Position numbers and translations under genes: made by a program. Below are positions 32,161 to 41,998 of a stretch of DNA of 64,000 nucleotides, piece by piece (position 1 is the first letter of the stretch; every line of letters starts with the position of its first letter). This DNA comes from Cerioporus squamosus (Eukaryota; Basidiomycota; Agaricomycetes; Polyporales; Polyporaceae), in the NCBI GenBank assembly GCA_022592435.1, contig JABYQS010000079.1, forward strand, positions 62,001 through 126,000, read 5' to 3'. Under the pieces are notes generated by a model. The model made no database searches. It saw only the letters and a program-made list of their open reading frames with translations, and had not been told where the DNA came from.

Positions 32161-35100
32161 AAGTCGCCGCCGACTCAAAGTACTCGAGCCTGCCAGGGAC
32201 CGAATCGCTCATGCGCTGCGCCGTGGCATCGAGGGCGAGCTCGGCAAAGCAGGGAAGAAAGGACCCTCGACGGACGGCCTGAAGGTAAGCACTTTGACCA
32301 CCTGGGTAAGTATATGCGCTAAGCAAGCCATCCAGACGATACATGATCTGGCGCTTTATCTTCCCGGGATCTTCGTGCCTGCGGTCTCGTCCCTGGTTGG
32401 CCCGATCATCCCCTGCCTGCTCGACCTGACGCTTGTCATTCGCAATCAAGCATGCCACGCCCTCGGTGGGCTTGCCCTTGCCGCGTCTTCCCTTCTTCCG
32501 AGCGAGGCGCATACACGCACGCCAACCGCTGCAGCGCCACGACTGACGAAGTCGAACGAGAACAGTCCCACAACGCCGTCGAAGAAGCGCGTCGACGCAA
32601 GCCCATCCAAAGACTCAGTCCTTGTACGTATCGTACGCACGATTTGTCTTGCTCGGACCCACGGTATGGCTACACGCGGAGCTGACGCGGACCGTCATCG
32701 CGCTATTCTCTTTGGGTATGCGCCATCCAAAGAGCTCCGCGCGGGCCTTCGGGTGCCTAGCCTGGCGTGCCATGGTCTGGGCGTTCTTCTGGCCGCCACA
32801 CGTCAAAGTCACCGTCGACGCGGAGACGGATGGCGAAGACGAATCCGCCACCGAAGACGACGTTGTCGCGGAGGGCCGGTGTATGCCCCGTCCGCCCGCT
32901 GCTCGGGCACGAGATGATCGACGACCAACATGTCCTAGTCGCCCTTGGCATCTTGCGCTTCATGAGCCGTAAGGGTGGACAGACGTGCAAGGACGCGATG
33001 GACCTCACGCGGCACTTGCTCAGCGCTGTATCTTCCTCTCATATGGCTGGAGAGAAGGAGTGGGACCCTCGCAGGCTCCTCCCACAGGACTTCTTCTCGG
33101 CGAACCCTGGGCTGCTGACCGCGGAATGAGTGAAGCGGTGCCGGTGAGTCTTCCACAGTGATGAGCCCCGAGGTATGCTGACATGTTGCAGTCCGAGATT
33201 CGGGAAATCTGGTTCCATCTCCTTCAATGCGACGTCCCAATGATGTTGGGTATGTCGTCCGACCGAGTTTCAGAGTGTTTGCTGACGCATGTTTGGGTAG
33301 ACAGGGAGGATGATGAGGGCCTGGCCAAGCTTGCAGTTGCCGCACGAGATGTCCTCCTTGGCATCTTGGAAGATCAGACTTTGAACTTCGCCATGCGCAC
33401 GGAGGAGTTCGACGAGGTGCCTACGTCCCTATCAAGCCAACCGGTTCCAAAGGCAAGGGCATGGACGAGTCTCCTCTCCCTCACTCGCGACGAAACTTCG
33501 CTGTTGTCAAGCTCTTCCTTGTCCGCGATCTCCTCACGCTGACACGGGCGGCGATTCCTTCGGAACTCGCCGAGTCGGTCCTGCGCTACCTTCATGTCCG
33601 CGAGGAGAGGCTCGTCGGTGACTTGCACTGCGTGGATCAGGTTCGCGAGCAGCGGGCGTCTTTATGCGCGGAGGTCACATTCGCGTGCGACACTTCCATC
33701 CTGCAGGCATCTTGGGAGAATACACTTCGCAAGGTCGCCGCGAGTCGGAATGGGAGCCAGAAGTCCGATCTGCACTCTGGGAGGTCTTCGTCGAGCGCTG
33801 GGACTCGAACGACACAGGTGAATCACCCAGCTGGGAGACTGCCGTTGTTCTGCTGTCCGCGTCGTTCATTGGGCGCAGCGACTGGGATATGGAGAGCGAC
33901 GCAATCGACATGTGGGACAAGCTCCTCCGACAGGCTATCGACACTGCGCTGGACCACGGGATCGATTCAACGACACTCATCGACCAGATTGCCGGCGTCA
34001 TCGCGACGAACCATAGCCCATCGTCAACGGCTGCAGTGCGTGTCACCGATCTCCTGTTGTCCAATGTGGAGATCGGGAAGGCGCGTCAGGTGCCGAGCGA
34101 GGTGTTGGATTTCGCGAACGACACGCTCAACGCGGCGTATCCCCCTGCGCCCAGGCATAAGGTCATGTGCATGTGCCTCATCCGCACGCTGACACGGGTC
34201 ATCGACGGCTGCCCACTGGAACTGTGCTCTTCTATGTTGGAGCTGATCGTGGAGGGCATGCGAACCTGGGTCGCTGACGAGTTCGACGTGTGCACCGCGG
34301 ACGAGTACTCTTGTGACGTGAGACTTCAACGCATCATTACATGCCATGCAATGATGCTTATGGCCCTCAGCAGATCTTGCCCTTATACCAGACGGTCTTG
34401 ATCAACATGCAGTCGCTGCCTGCTTATACGCAGATTCTCGAGACCCTCGCGCCGCTGCTCGTCGCACCCTTCTGTGGACGGACGGACAAGCAAGCTGGCA
34501 CTGTCAACGCGTTTAACGAGTTCTGGCAGGCCACGTATGCAGGGGTGCCCGTACCGCCGTGCGGATACCATCCTCAGTGAGTTCGTCCGCCTACGATTTC
34601 GGGATCACGAGGCTCTAACAATTCGTTTCTTCCCTTTCCGGACCAGACTCCTTCTCCTCGGCCTTGATTTCCCCAATGACAGCGGTCACGCGAGGCTTAG
34701 ACGGCGTCGGCTGTACGCATCCAATCGCAGTTTCGAACGCTACGACGCAGGGTCTTGCCAGTTGCCGCTACCAAGCCGTGCTGACCAACTCAAGCAGGTC
34801 GCGAGACGTTCGTGCGCCTTCGATTCCGCCGCCAGAACTAGAATGCGAACATACGAGCAAGTGTCCAGGCTGCTACGAAGTAAGCGTCAGCGGCGCAAGG
34901 AGGGCGAGCGAGGCGGCACAGGCGGTGGGAGTCGCAGGGCGAAATGCGTATGATTGGCCGCGCGAACAGCGATTGCTGGGCTGGTAAGCTTCCTTCGTTC
35001 TCGTCCCCTCTCGTGCGCGCGGTCTTGACGTTGCGAGGTGCCTGCAGACTCCGATTCCAGCGAGAACGGCCCTCTTGCTTGTGGTACAGACCTCGCAGTA

Positions 35101-35259
35101 TCTGGAGTGGAGGCTGAGCTGAGACAGCGTCAGAGGTCCGGCCGTTCTCCAGTCAGCGAGATCCTCGAGCAGCGTCGGAAGGTGCAGAGCGCCGAGCTAG
35201 AAGGTCCCTCTCGCTGCAACATTTTCAAGCGTCTTGGCTACCTCGATCGCGCTGTCTAG
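32150..35259 (+). pseudogene. Rif1 N-terminal (HEAT-repeat) domain protein, broken (right copy)
   Basis: Ordered blocks are ARDRIAHALRRGIEGELGK, then (after an intron) QAIQTIHDLALYLPGIFVP, RNQACHALGGLALA, FVLLGPTVWLHAELTRTV, HPKSSARAFGCLAWRA, EWDPRRLLPQDFFSANPGL, VVKLFLVRDLLTL, VRSALWEVFVERWDSND, ALDHGIDSTTLIDQIAG and NAFNEFWQATYAG. A disordered tail follows and the stop is at 35257. This is the helical-repeat region expected of basidiomycete Rif1, a telomere and replication-timing factor (family call from memory). Several blocks are in different frames with no splice sites between them (for example near 32635 and 33720), and the 5' end is replaced by MFS sequence. It is a 5'-truncated pseudogene, identical in both arms. 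Confidence 0.62.
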
Positions 35260-35399
35260 CGCGATGGCTAACGGTGTGCCGTACCCCGGCACAGCATACT
35301 CCTCCGTCTTCACCATTGCCATCGGCTTCCAGACCTACTTCTTCGCCTGGTCCGACCCGGAGCTCACGTCGAAGCGGCGCTCGCAACCGCCCCTCGTAT

Positions 35400-36037
35400 C
35401 CTCCGCCAGGACTTGAGTGCTTCGGGAAGGAAGGGAAGCAATATTGATCAGTTCACGGCGACGCTTAGCGATAACCCGCATAAGATCAACGGGCCTCAGA
35501 ATAGCGCTCGGTGCCCTCCCGTGAGTGTCTCGACGCTCGTCATGGATCATGGGTCTTGCGTTGACCTGGCAGATAGGTCCCGTCATATCACCTGCGTCCC
35601 CGTCTTGGTCCCCGCTAGCTACATCCGTTTCGTACGTCTACCGTTTGTGCTGCTGCTTCATACATGCATACTGACTTGTCTTCGCAGCGCGTCGCCGTAA
35701 GGATCAATAGCTCAAGAAGGCACACCAGCAATCTGTCCAGCTTGCATGTGTGGGGGCGGCGCCATGCGTACCGCGGCCTCGTTTCGCGTGAGGAATGCTG
35801 CCGCCGTCTGTACAGCGACTCGCTCGAGGCGCCGCTTCGTCGCCTGAACGAGACCGCAGTATACTTCCACGATATCGCTCGTTCTCGCAGACGAAGATCC
35901 TCTGGGCCATCGCGCTCGTTGTTTAGTACGGCTGGTCTCTCGTCGCCATCGTGAGCGCTTGATATTCTAGTGCAGCTGCTTCGTCGGTCTCATGGTGAGT
36001 ATCCTCACTCTCCGTATTGGTATGGCAGGCAGAGCTG
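35400..36037. other. Flank of the repeat; no confident gene
   Basis: A frame at 35664-35954 contains RRLNETAVYFHDIARSRRRR, and another frame gives KILWAIALVV. This suggests a degraded short membrane protein, but frames do not join. Candidate 5' exons of the gene at 36038 may also lie here. Confidence 0.3.
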
Positions 36038-36355
36038 ATGCGTATCCGTGGTGTGGTCTGGCGCACCCCCAACCAGGTTGACAACGTCGTCTCGTTCGCC
36101 GAGCGGTATCCCCTTTACCAGATCCTCGGCGTCCGATGTCATCTGTCTGTTGGACTCGATGCATCGGGATTCAGGGCGAGGTGCCCAAGCTGCACTGCCG
36201 CTACCGACTGGCCGGATGTTCATATGCTCTGGGATTTCAGTCTCACCCTCGGGCCCGCATATCAACATGTACATCGCAGGTTGATCAACAAGGCCGGCTC
36301 GGAGAGGAAGGAGATTGCACGTCTTAAAGACCAGGTGTACAGGACACGCCCATGA
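36038..36355 (+). CDS. Small hypothetical protein with a CxxC motif
   Basis: This is an open frame of 105 residues from ATG 36038 (MRIRGVVWRTPNQVDNVVSF) to a stop at 36353. It contains one CxxC motif (RCPSCTAATDW) and regular hydrophobic spacing (LWDFSLTLGPAYQHVHRRLI) with a basic, helical end. An acceptor-like GGCAG just upstream suggests it is the last exon of a longer gene. A single CxxC plus upstream Cys/His (RCHLSV) could bind a metal, but this is inference. The family is not recognised. Confidence 0.5.
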   Translation: MRIRGVVWRTPNQVDNVVSFAERYPLYQILGVRCHLSVGLDASGFRARCPSCTAATDWPDVHMLWDFSLTLGPAYQHVHRRLINKAGSERKEIARLKDQVYRTRP

Positions 36356-36973
36356 CGGACGTACTCGCCCTCAATCAGGTTCGCGCGTACAGCGAGGACG
36401 GGATCGTCGCTTGGTAGCAGGGCTTCTCCGACTTCCAGCTTAATCTACGTCGTTTGACTAGGGTACCGTAGCCCGGCGTCGCACCGCGTTCGCCTCAGTT
36501 AGGGCCATACTTTGCTGCAAGTGTTCTACCTCCGGAATAAGACCGCGTGCGCCTGCCAGTGTGTCGGATGTCGAGGACACTGCCGTCTATGCCGCACTGT
36601 ATTATGGGAGACTCATTCGTATTCATGAGGCGGCTCGAAACATGCTGGAACGGAACCAAGACCGTGTGTTGCTATCCACCTTGACCAGGTAAGTCCCAAC
36701 CGTGTGTAAACCTCGTTGATCTGGGGCTGACTAATTATCACAGCCTCGCGACCACCACGTCCTCACAACATCCTCAGGTTCGCGCAATTCCCAGCTTACC
36801 TAGCGTTCGTCCGCGGGAGACAATCCTGCGCAACTCCCACCTTACCTAGCGTCTGTCCGCGTAGGACAATCCTGTAAGTTTCGGGTTGCTCAAAGCCACC
36901 TCTGTTCTGACTTACAAAGTGTGTAACAGTGTCCAAAGTCAGATACGCACCCTCATCCCCTCCTAGCTTCAAG
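36356..36973. other. Upstream region of the F-box gene
   Basis: This contains the 45-bp tandem duplication (36782-36873) and a well-formed leader intron. The intron runs from GTAAGT at about 36871 to TAACAG at 36928, with a CTGAC-like branch site. Confidence 0.4.
36782..36873. repeat. Direct duplication of about 45 bp in the F-box gene leader
   Basis: Two consecutive copies (36782-36827 and 36829-36873) share GCGCAAYTCCCA, CTTACCTAGCG, GTCCGCG and GACAATCCT with a few substitutions. The second copy ends exactly at the donor of a predicted leader intron, so the duplicate may supply alternative splice donors or regulatory sites. Confidence 0.8.
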
Positions 36974-38644
36974 ATGGCAGGGTCTCCTCCGATCTCACCG
37001 TCCGAACCAGGCAGCTCCATAGAAACAACCCGAAGGTCTTCTGTCCTCCGTTCCCGACATATTTCTGCCCAGAATCAGCCCTTGAAGTCGATTTGGAACA
37101 CCTACGTTCCAGTCAATCGACTGCCACCGGAAATTTTGCACGGGATCTTTCTGGCCCTCAAGACCATGGCAGAGGACAATTCAGACACACCGATGATCCC
37201 AGGGAAGTATGTGTCCTGGCCTCCTCTCTCACATGTGTGCCGCGCCTGGCGCGACGTCATCTGCAACTCGGCGTCGCTGTGGCGCGATATCCACGTCAAG
37301 GGGGAGCTGCGATGGGTCGAGCTCTGCCTTCTGCGATCTCGGGAGACCCCTTTGTACGTCTACTTCCACTCCTCACAATCACTCCCTCAAGCCTGCGACG
37401 TACTGTCCACCCACACTCGCCGTATCAAGAAAGTAATGGTCTACGATACCGCGCCAGATACGGTTTCCATCTTCACCCAGCTTTTCCAGCCGACCATGCC
37501 CATGCTCGAAGAATTTTGTCTCGATGCGCACAACACCGTCTCCGATGCTACGTGCTTCGGAGATACCAACATACTCCACTTACTCCCGGTCCTACACACC
37601 CTCCGCCTCGGGTACGCGCACATCGACTGGACCTCCGCCTCTGCCCGGAAGCTGCGTGTCCTGCATCTGCGCGACTGGACACCGGCCGATGGGAGTATGC
37701 TCTCCCTGGATCAATTTCTCAGCGCGCTCCAAAAGTTCGAGACCCTTGAGGAGCTTCACATGGATTTTGCATTCCCCTTTGAGACGTACAGCGCGGACGG
37801 GGTGCGCGACGTCTCAGGTCCCACCATCTCCCTCCCCAACATCCGCAGCCTATACTTCCTTTGTCCCGCATACGACGAGCCTTCGTCGCCCGACATCTAC
37901 CACCTCCTCGCGCATCTCAAGGTACCCATGTCCGCAAAATTGTACGTCTACTCGCAGGTCCAGGACTACATCGCGGACTCCAGCGACGGGGGTTATCTGG
38001 TCACTATTCCCCAAGATGCAAGCTGCCTGCCTATTCTGCACAGTGCGCTAAAGGCGAAGCTATGGAGGCAAGGCTTCGACTGCTATTGCGGTGAGGGTCA
38101 GTTGGGCCTCTGCCTCGAGCCGATGAACGATGAGCACCGACCATGGACCTACACTCCTGACCGAGCTGTGCGGGACTTCTGCGTTCTTTTCGGGAAGTCG
38201 CCGCTGCAGGAGCTTACCGTGCTGGATATGGAGTACTCGCAAGAGACGTGGACGCACTTATTCCGCACGTTCGCTTCCCTCTCAGCCGTCACCGTCCGAA
38301 ACGAGGGGCCCGGCGAGCGCGATGGTGCGCTTCTCGCTGCCCTTACGTCCGTCGATCCGGTTGAAACCGAGGACTCGGTGTCGGACGGTACCATCATCTT
38401 GCCGAATCTGTGCACATTGCGATTCAAGGCGATGGCATGGCACGAGCACATGCTGAGCAATCTCGTGCGTTGCTTGCGTGCCCGAGCTGCGTGTGGTTTC
38501 AAGCTTCGGCAGCTGGTCCTCCGCATGTTTGACCGTGTCCAGGGGATCCCTGAAGTCGATGCGAGGCATGAGGCGTTCCTTGAGGAATTGGACACATTGG
38601 TAGAAGACGCACTAGTATACGCTGATATACCACGACCGCAGTGA
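36974..38644 (+). CDS. F-box domain protein, 556 aa
   Basis: This is a single long uninterrupted frame from ATG 36974 (MAGSPPISPSEPG) to a TGA at 38642. The frame is open a further 15 codons upstream to a splice acceptor, so a short upstream exon may add residues. An F-box lies at residues about 43-105: VNRLPPEILHGIFLAL, then LSHVCRAWRDVICNSASLW. The rest has leucine-rich-repeat-like segments (LPNIRSLYFL, LQELTVLDMEYS, LPNLCTLRFKAMAW). In fungi F-box proteins recruit substrates to SCF (Skp1-cullin) ubiquitin ligases, and the variable C-terminus picks the target. This family is hugely expanded in Agaricomycetes. The gene is intact and is the longest clean frame in the window. Confidence 0.9.
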   Translation: MAGSPPISPSEPGSSIETTRRSSVLRSRHISAQNQPLKSIWNTYVPVNRLPPEILHGIFLALKTMAEDNSDTPMIPGKYVSWPPLSHVCRAWRDVICNSASLWRDIHVKGELRWVELCLLRSRETPLYVYFHSSQSLPQACDVLSTHTRRIKKVMVYDTAPDTVSIFTQLFQPTMPMLEEFCLDAHNTVSDATCFGDTNILHLLPVLHTLRLGYAHIDWTSASARKLRVLHLRDWTPADGSMLSLDQFLSALQKFETLEELHMDFAFPFETYSADGVRDVSGPTISLPNIRSLYFLCPAYDEPSSPDIYHLLAHLKVPMSAKLYVYSQVQDYIADSSDGGYLVTIPQDASCLPILHSALKAKLWRQGFDCYCGEGQLGLCLEPMNDEHRPWTYTPDRAVRDFCVLFGKSPLQELTVLDMEYSQETWTHLFRTFASLSAVTVRNEGPGERDGALLAALTSVDPVETEDSVSDGTIILPNLCTLRFKAMAWHEHMLSNLVRCLRARAACGFKLRQLVLRMFDRVQGIPEVDARHEAFLEELDTLVEDALVYADIPRPQ

Positions 38645-39829
38645 GCGATGTGGCTCTGTAGCAGAGATGACTTCACGAATTCTTATGTTATGCGTTGGCA
38701 CGTATTCCCGCTTCGTCGGGAGAATATTACTTCTGCTAGTCGTGACGGCAGGGTGCGTGCTTTCAAATTCTGCATGGGTAAAACGTGATGACATCTCGCT
38801 GGCAGAATATCGCTACTGATGACAACTAGGGGATACTGCACAACTTCACCGACAAGGTTGGCCGTACCGCTGGCGCAGCTGCTTGATCCGAGTACGTTGG
38901 GCTTTCCGCCATTTTTCTACTTACGTGTGCCCTCACATGTGTGGCATCGACTCCCATGACTAAGACATGTTCGTAAACCCCCGATTCTCTTCCCGAGTGG
39001 CGTCATCTCAATTGATTAGGCGGTCGAGACCGTGAATTCCAATACCAGGGACGCGTCGCAGCTGCTCCTTGACCTCGGCGCGGACCGCGACTACAATACC
39101 GGCAGCGCTTTCGCCTTCCATCTGCGTCTCGGGTACGGCAAGTTTCCTCCAGTCATGCACTGCGTTTCCTCTGAGCTAACCTAAATCATCGTCTCAGGCG
39201 TTACAAAGGTGCGCACAACTGGGAGATATGACATGCACGGACTCCGGGGGCTCATGCTGAACTCCTCGAGCTGCATATACTCGTCGATGCTCCGAGTCGA
39301 CGATACGATGCGCAAAGAGCTGATATGCAACCAGGATTCACCATGCATCGCGCCGCAACGCTCTAGCAACCGCCTTCCGTCTGGAGTCGTGCTTAAAGTC
39401 GTCAACACGGTGACTCTCTATTACTTGAGTCTCTGCAGGCATCGCTCTCATGCCTCAGATCATGCCTCAGACACCTGGCTAGGTCTGGCATGTTCAAGTT
39501 CGTCGCGCAGTGCTGCCGTCAGCAGTGCTTGAATCGCCGATGCCTATCTATCTCTTCGGGCCTCTGCCTGCGGTCAGGCACGTCCTCTGAGAGCTCCCGG
39601 CGACCATATCGTGAGCCGGCTCATCTAGATGTCCACTCGGCTAATGCCGCCGCGAAGTCGCCATCTAATGGGTGCTTGGCGTACAGGAGTCATTCAGTGA
39701 CTGAGCCGGTAAGTCATCGCCTCCCCGGTTCTATCCTGCTGTTCAAGAGCAAGTTGACCGTATTTAGGTAATTGGCGTTGCGACAATCCCAGAGCCGCAA
39801 CGCCAACTCGATTGTCGGTAGCCTCACGT
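38645..39829. other. Degraded sequence between F-box gene and peptidase remnant
   Basis: Fragments such as LLLDLGADRDYNTGSAFAFH (about 39061-39120) sit in short frames. They may be the decayed N-terminal propeptide region of the adjacent A1 peptidase, but the match is too weak to include. No other gene is seen. Confidence 0.3.
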
Positions 39830-40640
39830 AGAGCTTCGCGGTCGACTTCCACACGGGCTCGTCCGACCTCTGGGTCCCATTGTCTTCGTGCAGGAGCAGC
39901 AGGAGCAGCCATCCAGTACATTCCTTCCGGCTTTTCGCAGAGCACTAGGCGGAGCAGGACGTTCCAGATTCAGTATGGCAATAAATCCACCGCAGATGGC
40001 ACTCCTTACAATGACACCGCTACTAGTACTATGGTCGACGTATCACGGAGGAGTCATTCGTGTTCGTCACGGACCCGCTGACGGTCTCCTCAACTCGCGT
40101 TCACTGCCATCTCCAACCTGAGCCACATGAGCATCCTACTGTTCGCACTCCTCTCTCTTCAGCCGCACTCAAGGACTCTTCCAGGACCCCTTCTTCATGG
40201 AATTCGAGCAGGGCACCGCGCCCGAGGGTGCCTTCGCCTTCAAAGCTCCACTAGAGCAATTCCGAGCTCCATCGGCTGCAAAAACGATATGCCCTACACC
40301 GGAGACATTGAGTACACTCCCTCTCCAGCGATTCGACTTCTCGGTGGCGCGGCTGCCTCGATCAACGACAAAACCGCCGTATCCTAGCATGGGCGGTACG
40401 GCTCGGCCGTGTATGATCCGCAGTAGGGCCTCCGCTATCTATCGTGCAAATCTGTCCTGTTTAATTGGGGCGAGAAGGGGTGGGCCGTCAGCGCGAACGA
40501 GTGCGTGACCCTCAAACCTCGGCCTTGGTGACACGTCTGGCTGCTCGGCGGGCGACATATCATTGCCATACTTTTTCTTCTTTTTGGTCTTGGTTCGGAC
40601 GCGTCTGACGGGTGGTCACGCAGCTCAATGAAGAACACGT
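39830..40640 (+). pseudogene. A1-family aspartic peptidase (pepsin-like), frameshifted
   Basis: Diagnostic pieces appear in order but in different frames. FHTGSSDLWVP is the first catalytic Asp motif, with the expected D in place of F-H context shifted (DFHTGSS). Then come FQIQYGNKSTADGTPYNDTA (flap strand), YTGDIEYTP, SINDKTAVS, FNWGEKGWAVSAN and SSMKNTYIVF near the C-terminus, followed by a stop. Functional relatives are secreted acid proteases of wood-decay and litter fungi. The second catalytic DTG region is unreadable, and several frame changes lack splice sites, so this copy is dead. A hAT-type element has inserted just downstream. Confidence 0.8.
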
Positions 40641-40797
40641 ACATTGTCTTCTGACTCTGACTTCAACGTTCTGGACTGGGACTATGCGCTCACGAGCCTT
40701 CCAGATGCAGTTATCTTCGGATCTCTTGGTGTCCTCGACGAACTCACGGCGGGGCATGACGACGAAGGCGGTGGGCTGATGGACGAAGCCATACCAT
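40641..40797 (+). other. Short acidic open frame of unknown origin
   Basis: A plus-strand frame reads DFNVLDWDYALTSLPDAVIF and continues acidic up to the target duplication of the inserted element. Across the insertion the reading frame does not continue convincingly. It may be an exon of an unrecognised gene interrupted by the element. Confidence 0.3.
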
Positions 40798-40805
40798 CCT
40801 GTGAC
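40798..40805. repeat. 8-bp target-site duplication, left copy
   Basis: CCTGTGAC immediately precedes the element and is repeated exactly at 41271-41278. An 8-bp duplication is the hallmark of hAT-superfamily insertion. Confidence 0.9.
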
Positions 40806-41270
40806 TAGTGTTGCCGCGAGGTGAGGTGAGGCGAGGCGAGTTGGCGCCACTCGGTCTAACTCGCTCCACCGAGCCAGACCGAGGCGAGTTGCGAGTTTAA
40901 CTCACGAGTTGCCCCAGTTTGGACATTCTGGCAGCAGGAGCCATAAACTCCCCAAGATTTACTTCAGTGAGCATCATTCTAAGCCCAGTAGGACTCTGAG
41001 ACCGTCCGGGATGCTGTCCTCTAGCATACCTAGGCCAGGGAGTCTGAAATTTGAGGTGCGGGGGACTCGGGGGAAGCAGCCCAAAAACGAGCGCCCTGGC
41101 GAGCGCCTAGGTGGAGTCTTGCCAGGCCTGTCGACCAATCAGATGCGGGCGCTTCTGGGAGCGAGTTGCATCGATGTGAGCGAGTGGATTGCCTCGCCTC
41201 GCGAGTTGCTCCACTCCGTGAGTTCGGAACTCGCAACTCGCGAGTTTAACTCGAACTCGCGGCAACACTA
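40806..41270. mobile_element. Non-autonomous hAT element (MITE), 465 bp
   Basis: It starts TAGTGTTGCCGCGAG and ends with the exact reverse complement, giving a 15-bp perfect terminal inverted repeat whose TAGTGTTG start is typical of hAT elements. It is flanked by the 8-bp direct repeat CCTGTGAC. Subterminal regions are packed with short words of both orientations (GCGAGTTGCGAGTTTAACTC on the left; AACTCGCGAGTTTAACTCG on the right), as in hAT subterminal transposase-binding repeats. There is no room for a transposase. The perfect target duplication suggests a recent insertion, mobilised by a hAT transposase elsewhere in the genome. Confidence 0.92.
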
Positions 41271-41278
41271 CCTGTGAC
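41271..41278. repeat. 8-bp target-site duplication, right copy
   Basis: CCTGTGAC is identical to 40798-40805 and marks the right edge of the inserted element. Confidence 0.9.
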
Positions 41279-41998
41279 GTTGATCGCCGAAATGCGGCAT
41301 AACGCGATCGCCGCCGAGGTCGTCAAGAAGCTCGCGGCCGCCGGCGCAACATCCTCGCAGTCGAAGATGAGCCCTTCACGCTGATGTTGCACCCAATCGT
41401 ATGAACGACTTCACAGCCGTGGCCGTCCTCCTTGTGCATGGTGACGACGCAGGTAGAGTGGGTGGGCCGCAGTTTCGACAAAGGCGAGTCTATTCTACGC
41501 ATTCAGCCTGGACCTGACGAAGTCGAACGCCCCCGGTTGGGAGCTTCGGGAGCGCCTACGGTTCGACTTGCTCTACTTCCTATCTTATTAGTTCCCGCGC
41601 ATTTTGCTCTGACTCGAGAGTATATACAGCACCTCCTCCACTGTTGTGTGACCTCTCAAACGTCCACGATGAAGAAAACACTCAAGAGCCGTGGGAGTGC
41701 GGCTGGCTCCCTGCTCACCTTCGGTCAGGCTGTGGCAGTGCACGCCGTACTCGCCTCCACGACTGATGCACGAGCCGGTCGCTGTGCGTCGACGCACTGC
41801 CTGTATCGTCTCATCAGACATGCACTTTTCGCCCGGGAAACGGCAGGATTCCTATTGAGGGGCGTCAACGAGTGGCACAACATCACACGCGCATGAGTCC
41901 GCGGCTTACGATCGTATAAGTAGCCTCCGTCTCGTTCTCAGGAAGAGCCACTCATAACCTTGAAACCCTCGTCTCGTTGCCATCCACATCGAGCCGCA
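41279..41998. other. Intergenic; possible short open frame
   Basis: A TATA-like GTATATACAG occurs at about 41620, followed by an ATG frame (MKKTLKSRGSAAGSLLTFGQ) to 41896 with no recognisable domain. Low-confidence coding potential only. Confidence 0.3.

Larger units (their letters stand above)
29700..35399. repeat. Right arm of the long perfect inverted repeat
   Basis: This is the reverse complement of 1-5700. The inner boundary is exact: the shared CATTGTGCA side begins at 29700, while 29699 and 5701 differ. The outer end continues at least to 35399, where the left copy is cut by the window edge. From 29700 to 30782 I see no recognisable gene, and from 30783 onward it carries the MFS and Rif1-like remnants on the plus strand. 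Confidence 0.95.

Noticed and set aside
1..35399. Giant transposon bounded by the 5.7-kb repeats
   Set aside because: No recombinase or transposase gene, no terminal motif at the inner edges and no target duplication can be seen. The outer edge on the left is outside the window, so a mobile-element call is not supportable.
40806..41270. Simple CGAGTT satellite instead of a transposon
   Set aside because: The short repeats are confined between perfect terminal inverted repeats and an 8-bp target duplication, which identifies an inserted hAT-type element.
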